DNA of 39,233 bases, from positions 1 through 39,233 of IMG/VR virus record IMGVR_UViG_3300030329_002184. One strand, 5' to 3'. Below, piece by piece: positions 33,356 to 39,233 of this stretch (the first letter of the stretch is position 1; each line of letters opens with the position of its first letter). This DNA is from a virus. The position numbers were made by a program, and so were the translations under genes. The notes under the pieces are model-generated. The model did not search any database, was not told where the DNA came from, and saw only the letters and a program-made list of their open reading frames with translations.

Positions 33356-34651
33356 GTGCCAGATACTTTTTTTGCGACAAATGATATGTCATCTGCGGCT
33401 GATCTTTTTTACGAGAGAAGTAAATATAAGGCTTTGGCATTTGCTGAATCTGGGAGCCCTGCCATTAAAGACTTCTGGGATCACGAGCTTATCTTTTATG
33501 GAAGAGTTGACGCGCAAGGGAGCATTGTGGTCCCTCGCAAGGAAAAGATTCGCGCCCTTCCCGGCGGACGCACAAAGTCATTGTTTGCGTTAGACTTTGT
33601 GGTGGATGCTTTCAAGGACCTCAAGAAAAATGTATACGCTCTTCAACGTGAGGGCTGTCTCGCCACCGAGAATCCTGATGGTACGATAGAATTGTATCTG
33701 GCTTCATTTGAGCCAGTGAGAGCCTATAAAAGCCCGATGAAAGGTTACAATTCTCAGCTAAAACGCATTTATAATAGCTTTCTCGACCTCTACATGAAGG
33801 GGGAAAATCAATATACAGAGGTGATGAACTTTGAGGAATTTCGTCAAGCATTCCAATATTTTGTAAAGCACTACCTTCATGGAATGCCTTTCAACTTTTC
33901 TTCCTTGGTCATCAGCCCATTTAACTCCGTTCTGGGCACAGGGCTCGCTATAGATATTGCCGAACTAGATGCGGGAGAGGATCCCGTGAAAGAGGAGAAG
34001 TTCTTGGATAATTCGCGACTCAAGCTGTATCAGAACTTGGCTCAGGAATATGGATTCTATATTGACAAGAATGTCCCATGGCGCTTGGTGGCGGATTTGG
34101 GGTCGGCTACGTTGAAGCCTTACATTATGGGGAGATATCCTGAGATGTCTGGCATTGATAGCATTTTTGAGGAATACTATGAGACTGCAACGAGTCAAGA
34201 TTTTACTTTAATGCGCTCCCAACTGATACGGTTTTACAACCATTTCGTAACCAGTCGCCCTCATGAGATGGTTCCCCAACGCGAATGTTCAGCGAAGTTT
34301 AAAACCATTTATCGAGAGCCAGCGGTCACACAGGCGTCATTGGCAGAGTCTTACTCGGATGCGGATTGGATGGAGATGTATGCAGAATTCAGAAACTTAG
34401 AAAGTCCCATCACCTACCCGCCCAACGTCGTCACACAAATCATAAAAAATGCAAAAGATTTGACGAATAAGGTTGACACGGCGAAAGCAATCGATTATAT
34501 TGATTACAAGTTCAAGGGGCTTACTGCTTCTCCCGGTTCAACCGGCTATGATAGTCTGTCTAGCTACATGGCGTCAGGAGATTATTCTGTCGAAGAGAAG
34601 AAAGAGATCATTCAGTTTACAGCACAATCAGAGAATACTGTAATTTATTGA
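33356..34651 (+). CDS. Baseplate-region protein, function unknown
   Basis: The 431-aa product starts at GTG 33356, which has GAGGAGAG (33341-33348) at a proper distance; ATG 33386 would be the alternative start. It includes FALDFVVDAFKDLKKNVYAL (about 83-102) and a long helical segment with RIYNSFLDLYMKGE and FRQAFQYFVKHYL, plus a conserved-looking VPWRLVADLGS. No enzyme motif is recognised. It lies in the same tightly packed run as the 918-aa protein and just before the polymerase-like gene, so it could be the last virion gene of the tail operon. I recall proteins of this type in marine T4-like phages, without a function. Confidence 0.65.
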   Translation: MPDTFFATNDMSSAADLFYERSKYKALAFAESGSPAIKDFWDHELIFYGRVDAQGSIVVPRKEKIRALPGGRTKSLFALDFVVDAFKDLKKNVYALQREGCLATENPDGTIELYLASFEPVRAYKSPMKGYNSQLKRIYNSFLDLYMKGENQYTEVMNFEEFRQAFQYFVKHYLHGMPFNFSSLVISPFNSVLGTGLAIDIAELDAGEDPVKEEKFLDNSRLKLYQNLAQEYGFYIDKNVPWRLVADLGSATLKPYIMGRYPEMSGIDSIFEEYYETATSQDFTLMRSQLIRFYNHFVTSRPHEMVPQRECSAKFKTIYREPAVTQASLAESYSDADWMEMYAEFRNLESPITYPPNVVTQIIKNAKDLTNKVDTAKAIDYIDYKFKGLTASPGSTGYDSLSSYMASGDYSVEEKKEIIQFTAQSENTVIY

Positions 34652-34658
34652 GGTGTAA

Positions 34659-35843
34659 GTGTTATTTCAAACGCTCGACAACAAGCAAGAATGCGTGGGA
34701 GTCTATCATGATGGAGTATTACTTTTTGGCGAGGATGGAATCGCAAAGGTGGCTGGTGGAACACACACATGGTCATACGCTCCCTACTTGGAAAGAAGCG
34801 AGGCTGAGTATGCTTATTTGTATTGCGGGATTGGGCTGGACATGGTTTGCCCTGAGCACCTTCGTGCCGACTGGGAATTTGTAAATTCTAAGCTCCAAGC
34901 ATTTGTGAGATCGTTCGTCGAGGCTAAAGTATCTCTGGATGATAATTGTTTCTTTGACCTCGTTCCAGAATCCTTTCTCAAGGACTACTGCTATATGAAG
35001 GATCAGATTTGTAAGTTTGTGTTCGAGAATTATGAGAGACCCGCGAACTATGACCACTTGTTGGCAACCAGTAAGTTGCTCCATAAGCTGGCTTTCCAAA
35101 AGCTCAACCTGAACTGGTCGAACATGCGAAGTCAGATTCATCGACAGTCAATTCGAAAGCAAATCAGAAATCTCAGGAAGGTATCCCCATATTGCAAGTA
35201 TAACTTGTTTGGGACCAAGACAGGAAGGCTCACGACAAAAAAGAATAGCTTTCCTATTTTGACCCTTGCCAAAGAAATGCGCCCCGTTATCCAGCCTCAA
35301 AGGGATTTTTTCGTCAGTTTTGACTTCAACGGCGCAGAATTGAGAACTTTGCTTGCTTTGGGAGGGTCTGAGCAGCCCCTAGAGGACATTCATGAGTGGA
35401 ACAGGGTGAACGTATACCGTGAAAATGGAAGCCGAGAAGAGGCTAAAAAACGCCTTTTTTCTTGGCTCTATAATCCGGGTTCTAAGGACCAAATGGCGAA
35501 CAAATTCTATGATCGAGACAGTTTGGTCAAAAAGCACTGGGATGGTGCTTACGTCAACACCCCGTATGGTCGAAAGATCGAAGTCGATAAGCGAAAGGCT
35601 CTCAACTATCTGATTCAGAGCACAACTTCTGATATGGTTTTGGAACAGGCTGTAAAGTTGGATCAATTCTTGGAAGGCTACAAGTCACGAATTGCTTTTA
35701 TCATCCATGATGAGGTGGTCTTGGATATGGACAAGGATGAATCCCACCTTCTGCCCCAGATGGAAGAAATCTTTGCAGACACTCGATTCGGAACTTACAT
35801 GGTTGGCTCGAAAGAAGGTTCCGATTACGGTGTTGCAGCCTAA
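34659..35843 (+). CDS. Minimal family-A (PolA-like) DNA polymerase domain protein
   Basis: The 394-aa product contains the family-A polymerase motifs in order: the FGTKTGRLTTKKNSFP thumb/palm segment (about 184-199), motif A FDFNGAELR with D222 and E227, motif B-like SREEAKKRLFSWLY (R...K......Y), the GRKIEVDKRKALNYLIQSTT segment and motif C IIHDEVVLD with D351/E352. Both catalytic carboxylates are therefore present. It lacks the 3'-5' exonuclease domain; the first 160 residues resemble no domain I know. T4-like phages use a family-B polymerase (gp43), so this is probably an accessory enzyme. The start is GTG 34659 with GAGG 5 nt upstream. It opens a small replication-type group after the tail genes. 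Confidence 0.88.
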   Translation: MLFQTLDNKQECVGVYHDGVLLFGEDGIAKVAGGTHTWSYAPYLERSEAEYAYLYCGIGLDMVCPEHLRADWEFVNSKLQAFVRSFVEAKVSLDDNCFFDLVPESFLKDYCYMKDQICKFVFENYERPANYDHLLATSKLLHKLAFQKLNLNWSNMRSQIHRQSIRKQIRNLRKVSPYCKYNLFGTKTGRLTTKKNSFPILTLAKEMRPVIQPQRDFFVSFDFNGAELRTLLALGGSEQPLEDIHEWNRVNVYRENGSREEAKKRLFSWLYNPGSKDQMANKFYDRDSLVKKHWDGAYVNTPYGRKIEVDKRKALNYLIQSTTSDMVLEQAVKLDQFLEGYKSRIAFIIHDEVVLDMDKDESHLLPQMEEIFADTRFGTYMVGSKEGSDYGVAA

Positions 35844-35847
35844 TTAT
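35839..35847 (+). promoter_or_regulatory. CTANTTA motif overlapping a stop codon
   Basis: CCTAATTAT, then AGACGGGAG, includes the TAA stop of the polymerase-like gene and lies 16 nt before the next ATG. Part of the match is explained by the stop codon, so this copy is weaker. Confidence 0.35.
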
Positions 35848-35863
35848 AGACGGGAGAGATATT

Positions 35864-36931
35864 ATGGAATACACGCAAGCATGGCAACGCTTTATCAATG
35901 AGGGCGGTGTCAAGTCTACCAAAACAGACGCCCGTCTTACCCCACAGTTGGTGGTTCAGGCAATAGACGTATATAAGAGGGTGTTGGCAGACTTTAATCG
36001 CTGGCTGGAACGAGAGAATCAAGCGCCCGTCCGCCCTGTTCGTCCAGTTGGATCTGTAACATATGCCCAGCGTGATTTGCAAGATGGTACCGATGTGATT
36101 TATGGCGATGTGGACTATTTGGTTGAATTTCCACCACCACCATCCGCAGGAGAAGAATATACGGAGGCGAGAAAAGAAGAGAATGCGATGAAGCGCAAGT
36201 ACCGAAAGCTTTTCACGGCATTTCTAAATTCTGATATGGTAACCCCAGAAGTTGACATTTACGAGACGATGGCAGAAAACTCCGATCCGTTTATGGTCAT
36301 TTTGGAGGCACATCCCGGCATTCTGGTGCAGGTCGATACAGTCATCACCTTTCCTGATTATGCTGACTGGCTCTCTACACGCTATACGCCAGAGCGAGGG
36401 CTCAAAGGGTATACGATTGGGAAACTTTATAAAGCGCTGGGGGACATGTTCCCTCTGACCATCGGAACGGAAGGTGTCATCGCTCGCAAGAAAGATGGAC
36501 ATTTAGTGACCGGAAAGCTAAGGAAAGGTGTCGAGCTAGAGATTGTAAGCAAGAGCCCTAGAACATTCTTGCTTGATATTGTCGATTATGTGATCGAGGA
36601 AGACAATCCAGAGATCCATCCCGACCTCCAAAAGCACGGAGGCATGACAGGTGAGATAACCCTCCGCAAGCTGGCACAAGGTATCCGAGCACTGGGCTTA
36701 ACGCTTGAGCTTAACGAGTATATGCGTGCTTCTGACTTTATTTCCAAAGTCCTCATGAATTATGAAGAGGGCTTAGAGGAACACAGGTCGAGAACCACAA
36801 AAAGGATAGAAAATAAAATTTCTCAGTTGCAAGATTCTTCACAACGTGCTAAGTTAGAGAAGAAGATAAAGGAAATAGACGAAATCAATGCGAAAGCGTT
36901 GGAGGCAGTCGCTCCAGAATTGAGGGTTTAA
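35864..36931 (+). CDS. Nucleotidyltransferase-fold protein
   Basis: The 355-aa product has the core of a polymerase-beta-type nucleotidyltransferase: GS at 63-64 in PVGSVTYA, then a strand with YGDVDYLVEF (D82, D84), and a third acidic strand ILVQVDTVITF (D158). The glycine-serine plus DxD plus D set would bind NTP and two metals. The C-terminal part (residues about 300-345) is a charged helix, possibly coiled coil. Similar proteins are, as I recall, encoded in marine T4-like phages and usually annotated only as putative nucleotidyltransferases. It lies 20 nt after the PolA-like gene and is coupled to the tubulin-like gene. The substrate is unknown: nucleotide, RNA end or protein are all possible. 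Confidence 0.75.
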   Translation: MEYTQAWQRFINEGGVKSTKTDARLTPQLVVQAIDVYKRVLADFNRWLERENQAPVRPVRPVGSVTYAQRDLQDGTDVIYGDVDYLVEFPPPPSAGEEYTEARKEENAMKRKYRKLFTAFLNSDMVTPEVDIYETMAENSDPFMVILEAHPGILVQVDTVITFPDYADWLSTRYTPERGLKGYTIGKLYKALGDMFPLTIGTEGVIARKKDGHLVTGKLRKGVELEIVSKSPRTFLLDIVDYVIEEDNPEIHPDLQKHGGMTGEITLRKLAQGIRALGLTLELNEYMRASDFISKVLMNYEEGLEEHRSRTTKRIENKISQLQDSSQRAKLEKKIKEIDEINAKALEAVAPELRV

Positions 36932-37800
36932 TGAACATTGTTGGACTGGGTAGCGCAGGCTGTGCAATTGCTGAAGCACTGAGCAAATATCCCCAATACA
37001 ATATTTATAAGATTGATGCTGTTGCTACGAGCGACTTTGATTTCGCAAATGCTTACGAGGATCCCGCTGGGACTAATTTCTTTGGCATTGAGGAAAAGCA
37101 ACACCCCGAAGAGTATGAAGCCGAGATACGGGGATTGAAAACTTTCTTTCAAGGGATTGACGGTGAGGTGGTCTTCATCCTGTCAGGGGGAGCCAAGATC
37201 GCCGGAGCCTCTTTGGTCATTTTGCAGCATTTGAAGCATTGCAAGGTTACAGTCCTGTATGTCAAGCCAAACTGTGACACACTGGAAGATGTGAAGGTGA
37301 GAATGCACAATGTCTGCTTCGGGGTTCTTCAGGAATATGCAAGATCTGCTGTATTTGAGCGCCTTATCATTGTGGACAATAACGTAGTCGAGAGTATCTT
37401 GGGAGAGGTTCCCATTATCGGCTATTACGACAAACTTAATGAACTTATTGTGTGGATTTTCCACATGCTCAATGTTCTCAAGAATTCTAAACCTGTGATG
37501 GGGAAAATTAACGAAACCAAAGTAACATCACGCCTGACCAGCATTGGCACCGTGGATTTTGATAGTGGTGAGGAAAAAATGTTTTTTTCCCTTGACAACA
37601 TCCGAGAAAAGGGTTATTTTTATCTCTTAAGGAAGGAAGATTTGACATCAAGTGGCAGCTTGCTGAAGAAGATAACTGAGCAGGTTAAAAGCTTGGAGGA
37701 AGAAGGAGCTAGATCTTCATACGCAATTTATTCTTCCGAATACGATCAGAATTATGTTTTCTGTATGACTCACACACCACATATCCAAGGGGGTAATTAA
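36931..37800 (+). CDS. Degenerate tubulin/FtsZ-like protein
   Basis: The 289-aa product begins MNIVGLGSAGCAIAEALSKY, which fits the first glycine loop of FtsZ/tubulin, and has VVFILSGGAKIAGASLVILQ (81-100) exactly where the GGGTGS signature would be, but with SGGAKIAGAS in its place. The spacing between the two loops is similar to that in tubulin-type proteins. The central helical part (YARSAVFERLIIVDNN, PIIGYYDKLNELIVWIF) looks like the H7 region. It may have lost GTP hydrolysis or binding. A Rossmann-like nucleotide-binding protein is the alternative reading. It overlaps the nucleotidyltransferase stop codon by one base. Confidence 0.7.
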   Translation: MNIVGLGSAGCAIAEALSKYPQYNIYKIDAVATSDFDFANAYEDPAGTNFFGIEEKQHPEEYEAEIRGLKTFFQGIDGEVVFILSGGAKIAGASLVILQHLKHCKVTVLYVKPNCDTLEDVKVRMHNVCFGVLQEYARSAVFERLIIVDNNVVESILGEVPIIGYYDKLNELIVWIFHMLNVLKNSKPVMGKINETKVTSRLTSIGTVDFDSGEEKMFFSLDNIREKGYFYLLRKEDLTSSGSLLKKITEQVKSLEEEGARSSYAIYSSEYDQNYVFCMTHTPHIQGGN

Positions 37801-38054
37801 TGACAGGCTATCAAGCAACATTCATGAAGAAGGACGGCTCAGCGCGAGAAATTCGTTTTGTCCGTACCGACGACATGCCAGAAAATGTACTGGCTAAACA
37901 CATTAAAGGTACCGGCAAGAAACGAACTCTTAAAGAGGGAAACGAGCTTGTTTGGGACATTGACAATGGGGGCTTTCGGGTCTTCAATTGGGACACGGTT
38001 CAGGGCGAAGTAAAAAAGTTTGATTATTTTCTTGACAACCCTGAGAAAGCGTGA
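37800..38054 (+). CDS. Small conserved phage protein, function unknown
   Basis: The 84-aa product reads MTGYQATFMKKDGSAREIRF at the start and has KRTLKEGNELVWDIDNGGFR and VFNWDTVQG near the end, giving a small beta-rich domain. I recall this pattern (KDG...LVWD..N.G.R.FNW) in several T4-like phages, where it is close to gp32 and has a DUF-type name. Its ATG overlaps the previous stop codon. The sigma70-type promoter for gp32 lies within its last codons. A regulatory or RNA-binding role is possible but not shown. Confidence 0.7.
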   Translation: MTGYQATFMKKDGSAREIRFVRTDDMPENVLAKHIKGTGKKRTLKEGNELVWDIDNGGFRVFNWDTVQGEVKKFDYFLDNPEKA

Positions 38055-38060
38055 TACATT
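38032..38060 (+). promoter_or_regulatory. Sigma70-type promoter of the gp32 gene
   Basis: A perfect -35 TTGACA (38032-38037), a 17-base spacer, an extended -10 TG (38052-38053) and the -10 TACATT (38055-38060) lie within the last codons of the preceding gene. The predicted start near 38067 would give a leader of about 50 nt. This is the clearest host-type promoter in the window and implies early expression of gp32. Confidence 0.75.
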
Positions 38061-38069
38061 GATTAACAG

Positions 38070-38093
38070 CAGAAGGGAAGATTTGCCTTTCTG
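38070..38093 (+). promoter_or_regulatory. Hairpin in the gp32 leader, candidate translational operator
   Basis: CAGAAGGG (38070-38077) pairs with CCTTTCTG (38086-38093), eight pairs with one G-U, leaving an eight-base loop. It is at the 5' end of the predicted transcript, 24 nt before the ATG. T4 gp32 represses its own translation by binding from a 5' leader pseudoknot; the position here is comparable. Confidence 0.5.
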
Positions 38094-38117
38094 ACTTTAA
38101 CACCAATAGGAGAAAAA

Positions 38118-38873
38118 ATGGGTATCAATCTAGAAAAGATGCGAGCAAAACTCGCAGCATTACAAAACAAGGGTGGCAACAACAATTTTTGGAAGCCGCA
38201 GGATGGGGAGCAGACGATTCGTATCGTCCCAACCGCTGATGGCGATCCTTTCAAGGATTACTGGTTCCACTATAACTTAGGGAAGAATAACGGCTTCCTG
38301 AGCCCGAAGAAGAACTTCGGGGAAAGCGATCCTCTGGATGAGTTCATTCGCAACCTCTTCAACGAGGGAACGGAAGATAGCATCAAGATGGCTAAGAACC
38401 TTATGGCGCGGCAACGTTTCTTTGCTCCCGTCTTGGTTCGCGGCGAGGAAGACAAGGGTGTCCGTATCTGGGGCTTCGGCAAGATGGCTTATCAACAGCT
38501 TCTTGAACTGGTCCTGAATCCCGATTACGGTGATATTACGGACACTGAGGAAGGCACTGACCTTACTATCAAGTATGGTAAGCCTCCCGGCGCGGCTTTC
38601 CCGCAAACCACAATCACACCACGTCGGCGTACTTCGCCACTCTGCGACGATGCAGTAGGCGGTCCCGATAAGTGTGCCGAGCTTCTCGAAAGCATCCCTG
38701 AATTCGAGACACTCTTTGAACGTAAGACCCCCGAAGAGGTGGGTGCTATGCTCGACGAGTGGCTAGAGGGCGATGCTGGAGCCGAAGACGGTAAGGAGAC
38801 GACAAAGTATTCAACAACTGAGACTGATCAGGTGAAGGCTGCTTTCGACGATCTTCTGAGCGCGAGTGCGTAA
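38118..38873 (+). CDS. 32: Single-stranded DNA-binding protein (gp32-like)
   Basis: The 251-aa product has the elements of T4 gp32: an N-terminal basic segment for cooperativity (INLEKMRAKLAALQNK), the OB-fold entry with NNFWKPQDGEQTIRIVPTAD, then PFKDYWFHYNLG, a core with KMAKNLMARQRFFAPVLVRG and GVRIWGFGKMAYQQLLEL, and an acidic C-terminal tail ending with DDLLSASA for partner binding. It lacks the histidine-three-cysteine zinc site of T4 gp32; only C176 and C186 remain near a loop. It coats ssDNA in replication, recombination and repair. T4 gp32 is 301 aa. An AATAGGAGA site precedes the ATG. Confidence 0.93.
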   Translation: MGINLEKMRAKLAALQNKGGNNNFWKPQDGEQTIRIVPTADGDPFKDYWFHYNLGKNNGFLSPKKNFGESDPLDEFIRNLFNEGTEDSIKMAKNLMARQRFFAPVLVRGEEDKGVRIWGFGKMAYQQLLELVLNPDYGDITDTEEGTDLTIKYGKPPGAAFPQTTITPRRRTSPLCDDAVGGPDKCAELLESIPEFETLFERKTPEEVGAMLDEWLEGDAGAEDGKETTKYSTTETDQVKAAFDDLLSASA

Positions 38874-38896
38874 TGTCGCGTTTTCGCCCGTAAGAG

Positions 38897-38905
38897 CCTA
38901 ATTAT
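38897..38905 (+). promoter_or_regulatory. CTANTTA motif in the lipoprotein leader, within a small hairpin
   Basis: CCTAATTAT, then TATGG, lies between GAGCC (38894-38898) and GGCTC (38909-38913), which are perfect complements. If it is a promoter, the transcript would carry a leader of about 140 nt before the ATG at 39052. Confidence 0.4.
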
Positions 38906-38942
38906 TATGGCTCAAGTGGACCCCGCAGATCAGAGTGGGGGG

Positions 38943-38995
38943 GCGCGTATTGCTTCTCGGTTAGAGCGATGCGTCCGAAATTATAACCGACGCGC
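38943..38995 (+). ncRNA. Possible structured leader RNA (pseudoknot)
   Basis: GCGCGT (38943-38948) pairs with ACGCGC (38990-38995). Inside, ATTGC (38949-38953) pairs with GCGAT (38966-38970), and the loop CGGTT (38958-38962) is perfectly complementary to AACCG (38985-38989), right beside the outer helix. A mutually exclusive stem, GCGTC (38971-38975) with GACGC (38989-38993), is available. A terminator-like hairpin follows six bases later. The sequence matches no riboswitch class I know. Confidence 0.45.
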
Positions 38996-39000
38996 AGGTT

Positions 39001-39031
39001 GGGGCATGGCGTCACAGATGCCCCTCGTTTT
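39001..39031 (+). terminator. Terminator-like hairpin in the lipoprotein leader
   Basis: GGGGCAT (39001-39007) pairs perfectly with ATGCCCC (39018-39024), with a ten-base loop, followed by TCGTTTT. It stands 20 nt before the ATG at 39052. It could end transcription from gp32, or attenuate a leader transcript. Confidence 0.65.
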
Positions 39032-39051
39032 AAAATAAAGGAAACAAAAAA

Positions 39052-39233
39052 ATGTTTAGCATGATTAATCGTGATCACGTCTTTGGCGCGATCTTTGGAG
39101 TGGGAGTTGTTATCTGCCTGTCGTTTATGACTGGCTGTGGCGACGAGAAGGACGGGGAGACTGCTGATACGGCAGTTGACTCTACTACTACTGAAACCAC
39201 GACTACTACGACCACTACCGGCACCACCACTGG
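39052..39233 (+). CDS. Lipoprotein with Thr-rich linker, 3' end outside window
   Basis: The ATG at 39052 with AAGGA (39038-39042) opens a frame that runs off the right edge after 60 codons. Residues 1-29 form a lipoprotein signal: a short basic start (MFSMINRDH), a hydrophobic core (VFGAIFGVGVVICLSF) and a lipobox-like MTGC with C29. An acidic segment (GDEKDGETADTAVD) follows, and then an almost pure threonine stretch. It is expected to be exported and lipid-anchored in the envelope of a Gram-negative host. It may act in lysis (outer-membrane spanin) or superinfection exclusion, but the missing part prevents assignment. Confidence 0.75.
   Translation, partial: MFSMINRDHVFGAIFGVGVVICLSFMTGCGDEKDGETADTAVDSTTTETTTTTTTTGTTT

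Noticed and set aside
38971-39020. Hammerhead ribozyme core (GAAA and GTC are present).
   Set aside because: The required CUGANGA segment is absent and the helices do not fit.
38941-39026. Possible tRNA with a D-arm-like GGTTAGAGCG.
   Set aside because: No seven-base anticodon loop, no TTCRA T-loop and no matching acceptor arm; the pairing supports a different fold.

Overview
This window is a stretch of a T4-like (Straboviridae/Kyanoviridae-like) tailed myophage genome, at roughly mid-40s percent G+C. Every gene I can support is on the + strand, genes are tightly packed with 1-nt stop/start overlaps, and no intergenic gap exceeds 300 bases. The gene content and order (gp46/47, gp17, gp20, gp21, gp22, gp23, neck genes, gp18, gp19, tape measure, baseplate, gp32) are those of T4 relatives, and many accessory proteins look like families I remember from marine T4-like phages. 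The host cannot be named from the sequence. No tRNA, integrase, CRISPR array or insertion sequence was seen, so this looks like a lytic phage genome and not a prophage.

Layout. 1-2.8 kb: 3' part of a single gene in which the SbcD/Mre11-like (gp47) and SbcC/Rad50-like (gp46) subunits are fused. 2.8-4.9 kb: small proteins including a candidate lysis cassette (holin-like, spanin-like pair) and a zinc-finger protein. 4.9-16.2 kb: DNA packaging and head: large terminase, portal, conserved head-region proteins, prohead protease, two tandem paralogous virion-like proteins, a phage-encoded ribosomal protein bS21 homologue, scaffold and major capsid protein, closed by a textbook terminator. 16.3-21 kb: a capsid-associated candidate, an FtsZ/tubulin-like GTPase, a basic histone-like protein and three neck/tail-completion proteins. 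21-34.7 kb: very large tail sheath, tail tube, a gp26-like assembly protein with an apparent frameshift extension, tape measure, and baseplate proteins. 34.7-39.2 kb: replication-type genes: a minimal family-A DNA polymerase domain, a nucleotidyltransferase-fold protein, a second, degenerate tubulin-like protein, a small conserved protein, the gp32 single-stranded DNA-binding protein, and the start of a Thr-rich lipoprotein.

Regulation. A short motif, CTANTTA (usually ACTANTTAY), sits in at least twelve gene-proximal positions just upstream of ribosome binding sites and is my candidate late promoter element. Intrinsic terminators follow the major capsid gene, the next gene and the tail assembly chaperone. 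By contrast gp32 has a host-type sigma70 promoter and a hairpin leader. The lipoprotein at the right edge has a 147-nt leader with a possible pseudoknot and a terminator, a riboswitch-like arrangement.

Most notable points: two tubulin-superfamily proteins in one phage, a bS21 homologue inside the head operon, an exonuclease-less PolA-type polymerase beside a nucleotidyltransferase, the Mre11-Rad50 fusion, a +1/-2 frameshift candidate, a consistent late-promoter-like motif, and the structured leader RNA. Family assignments are from reading the proteins by eye and memory; no database search was run.
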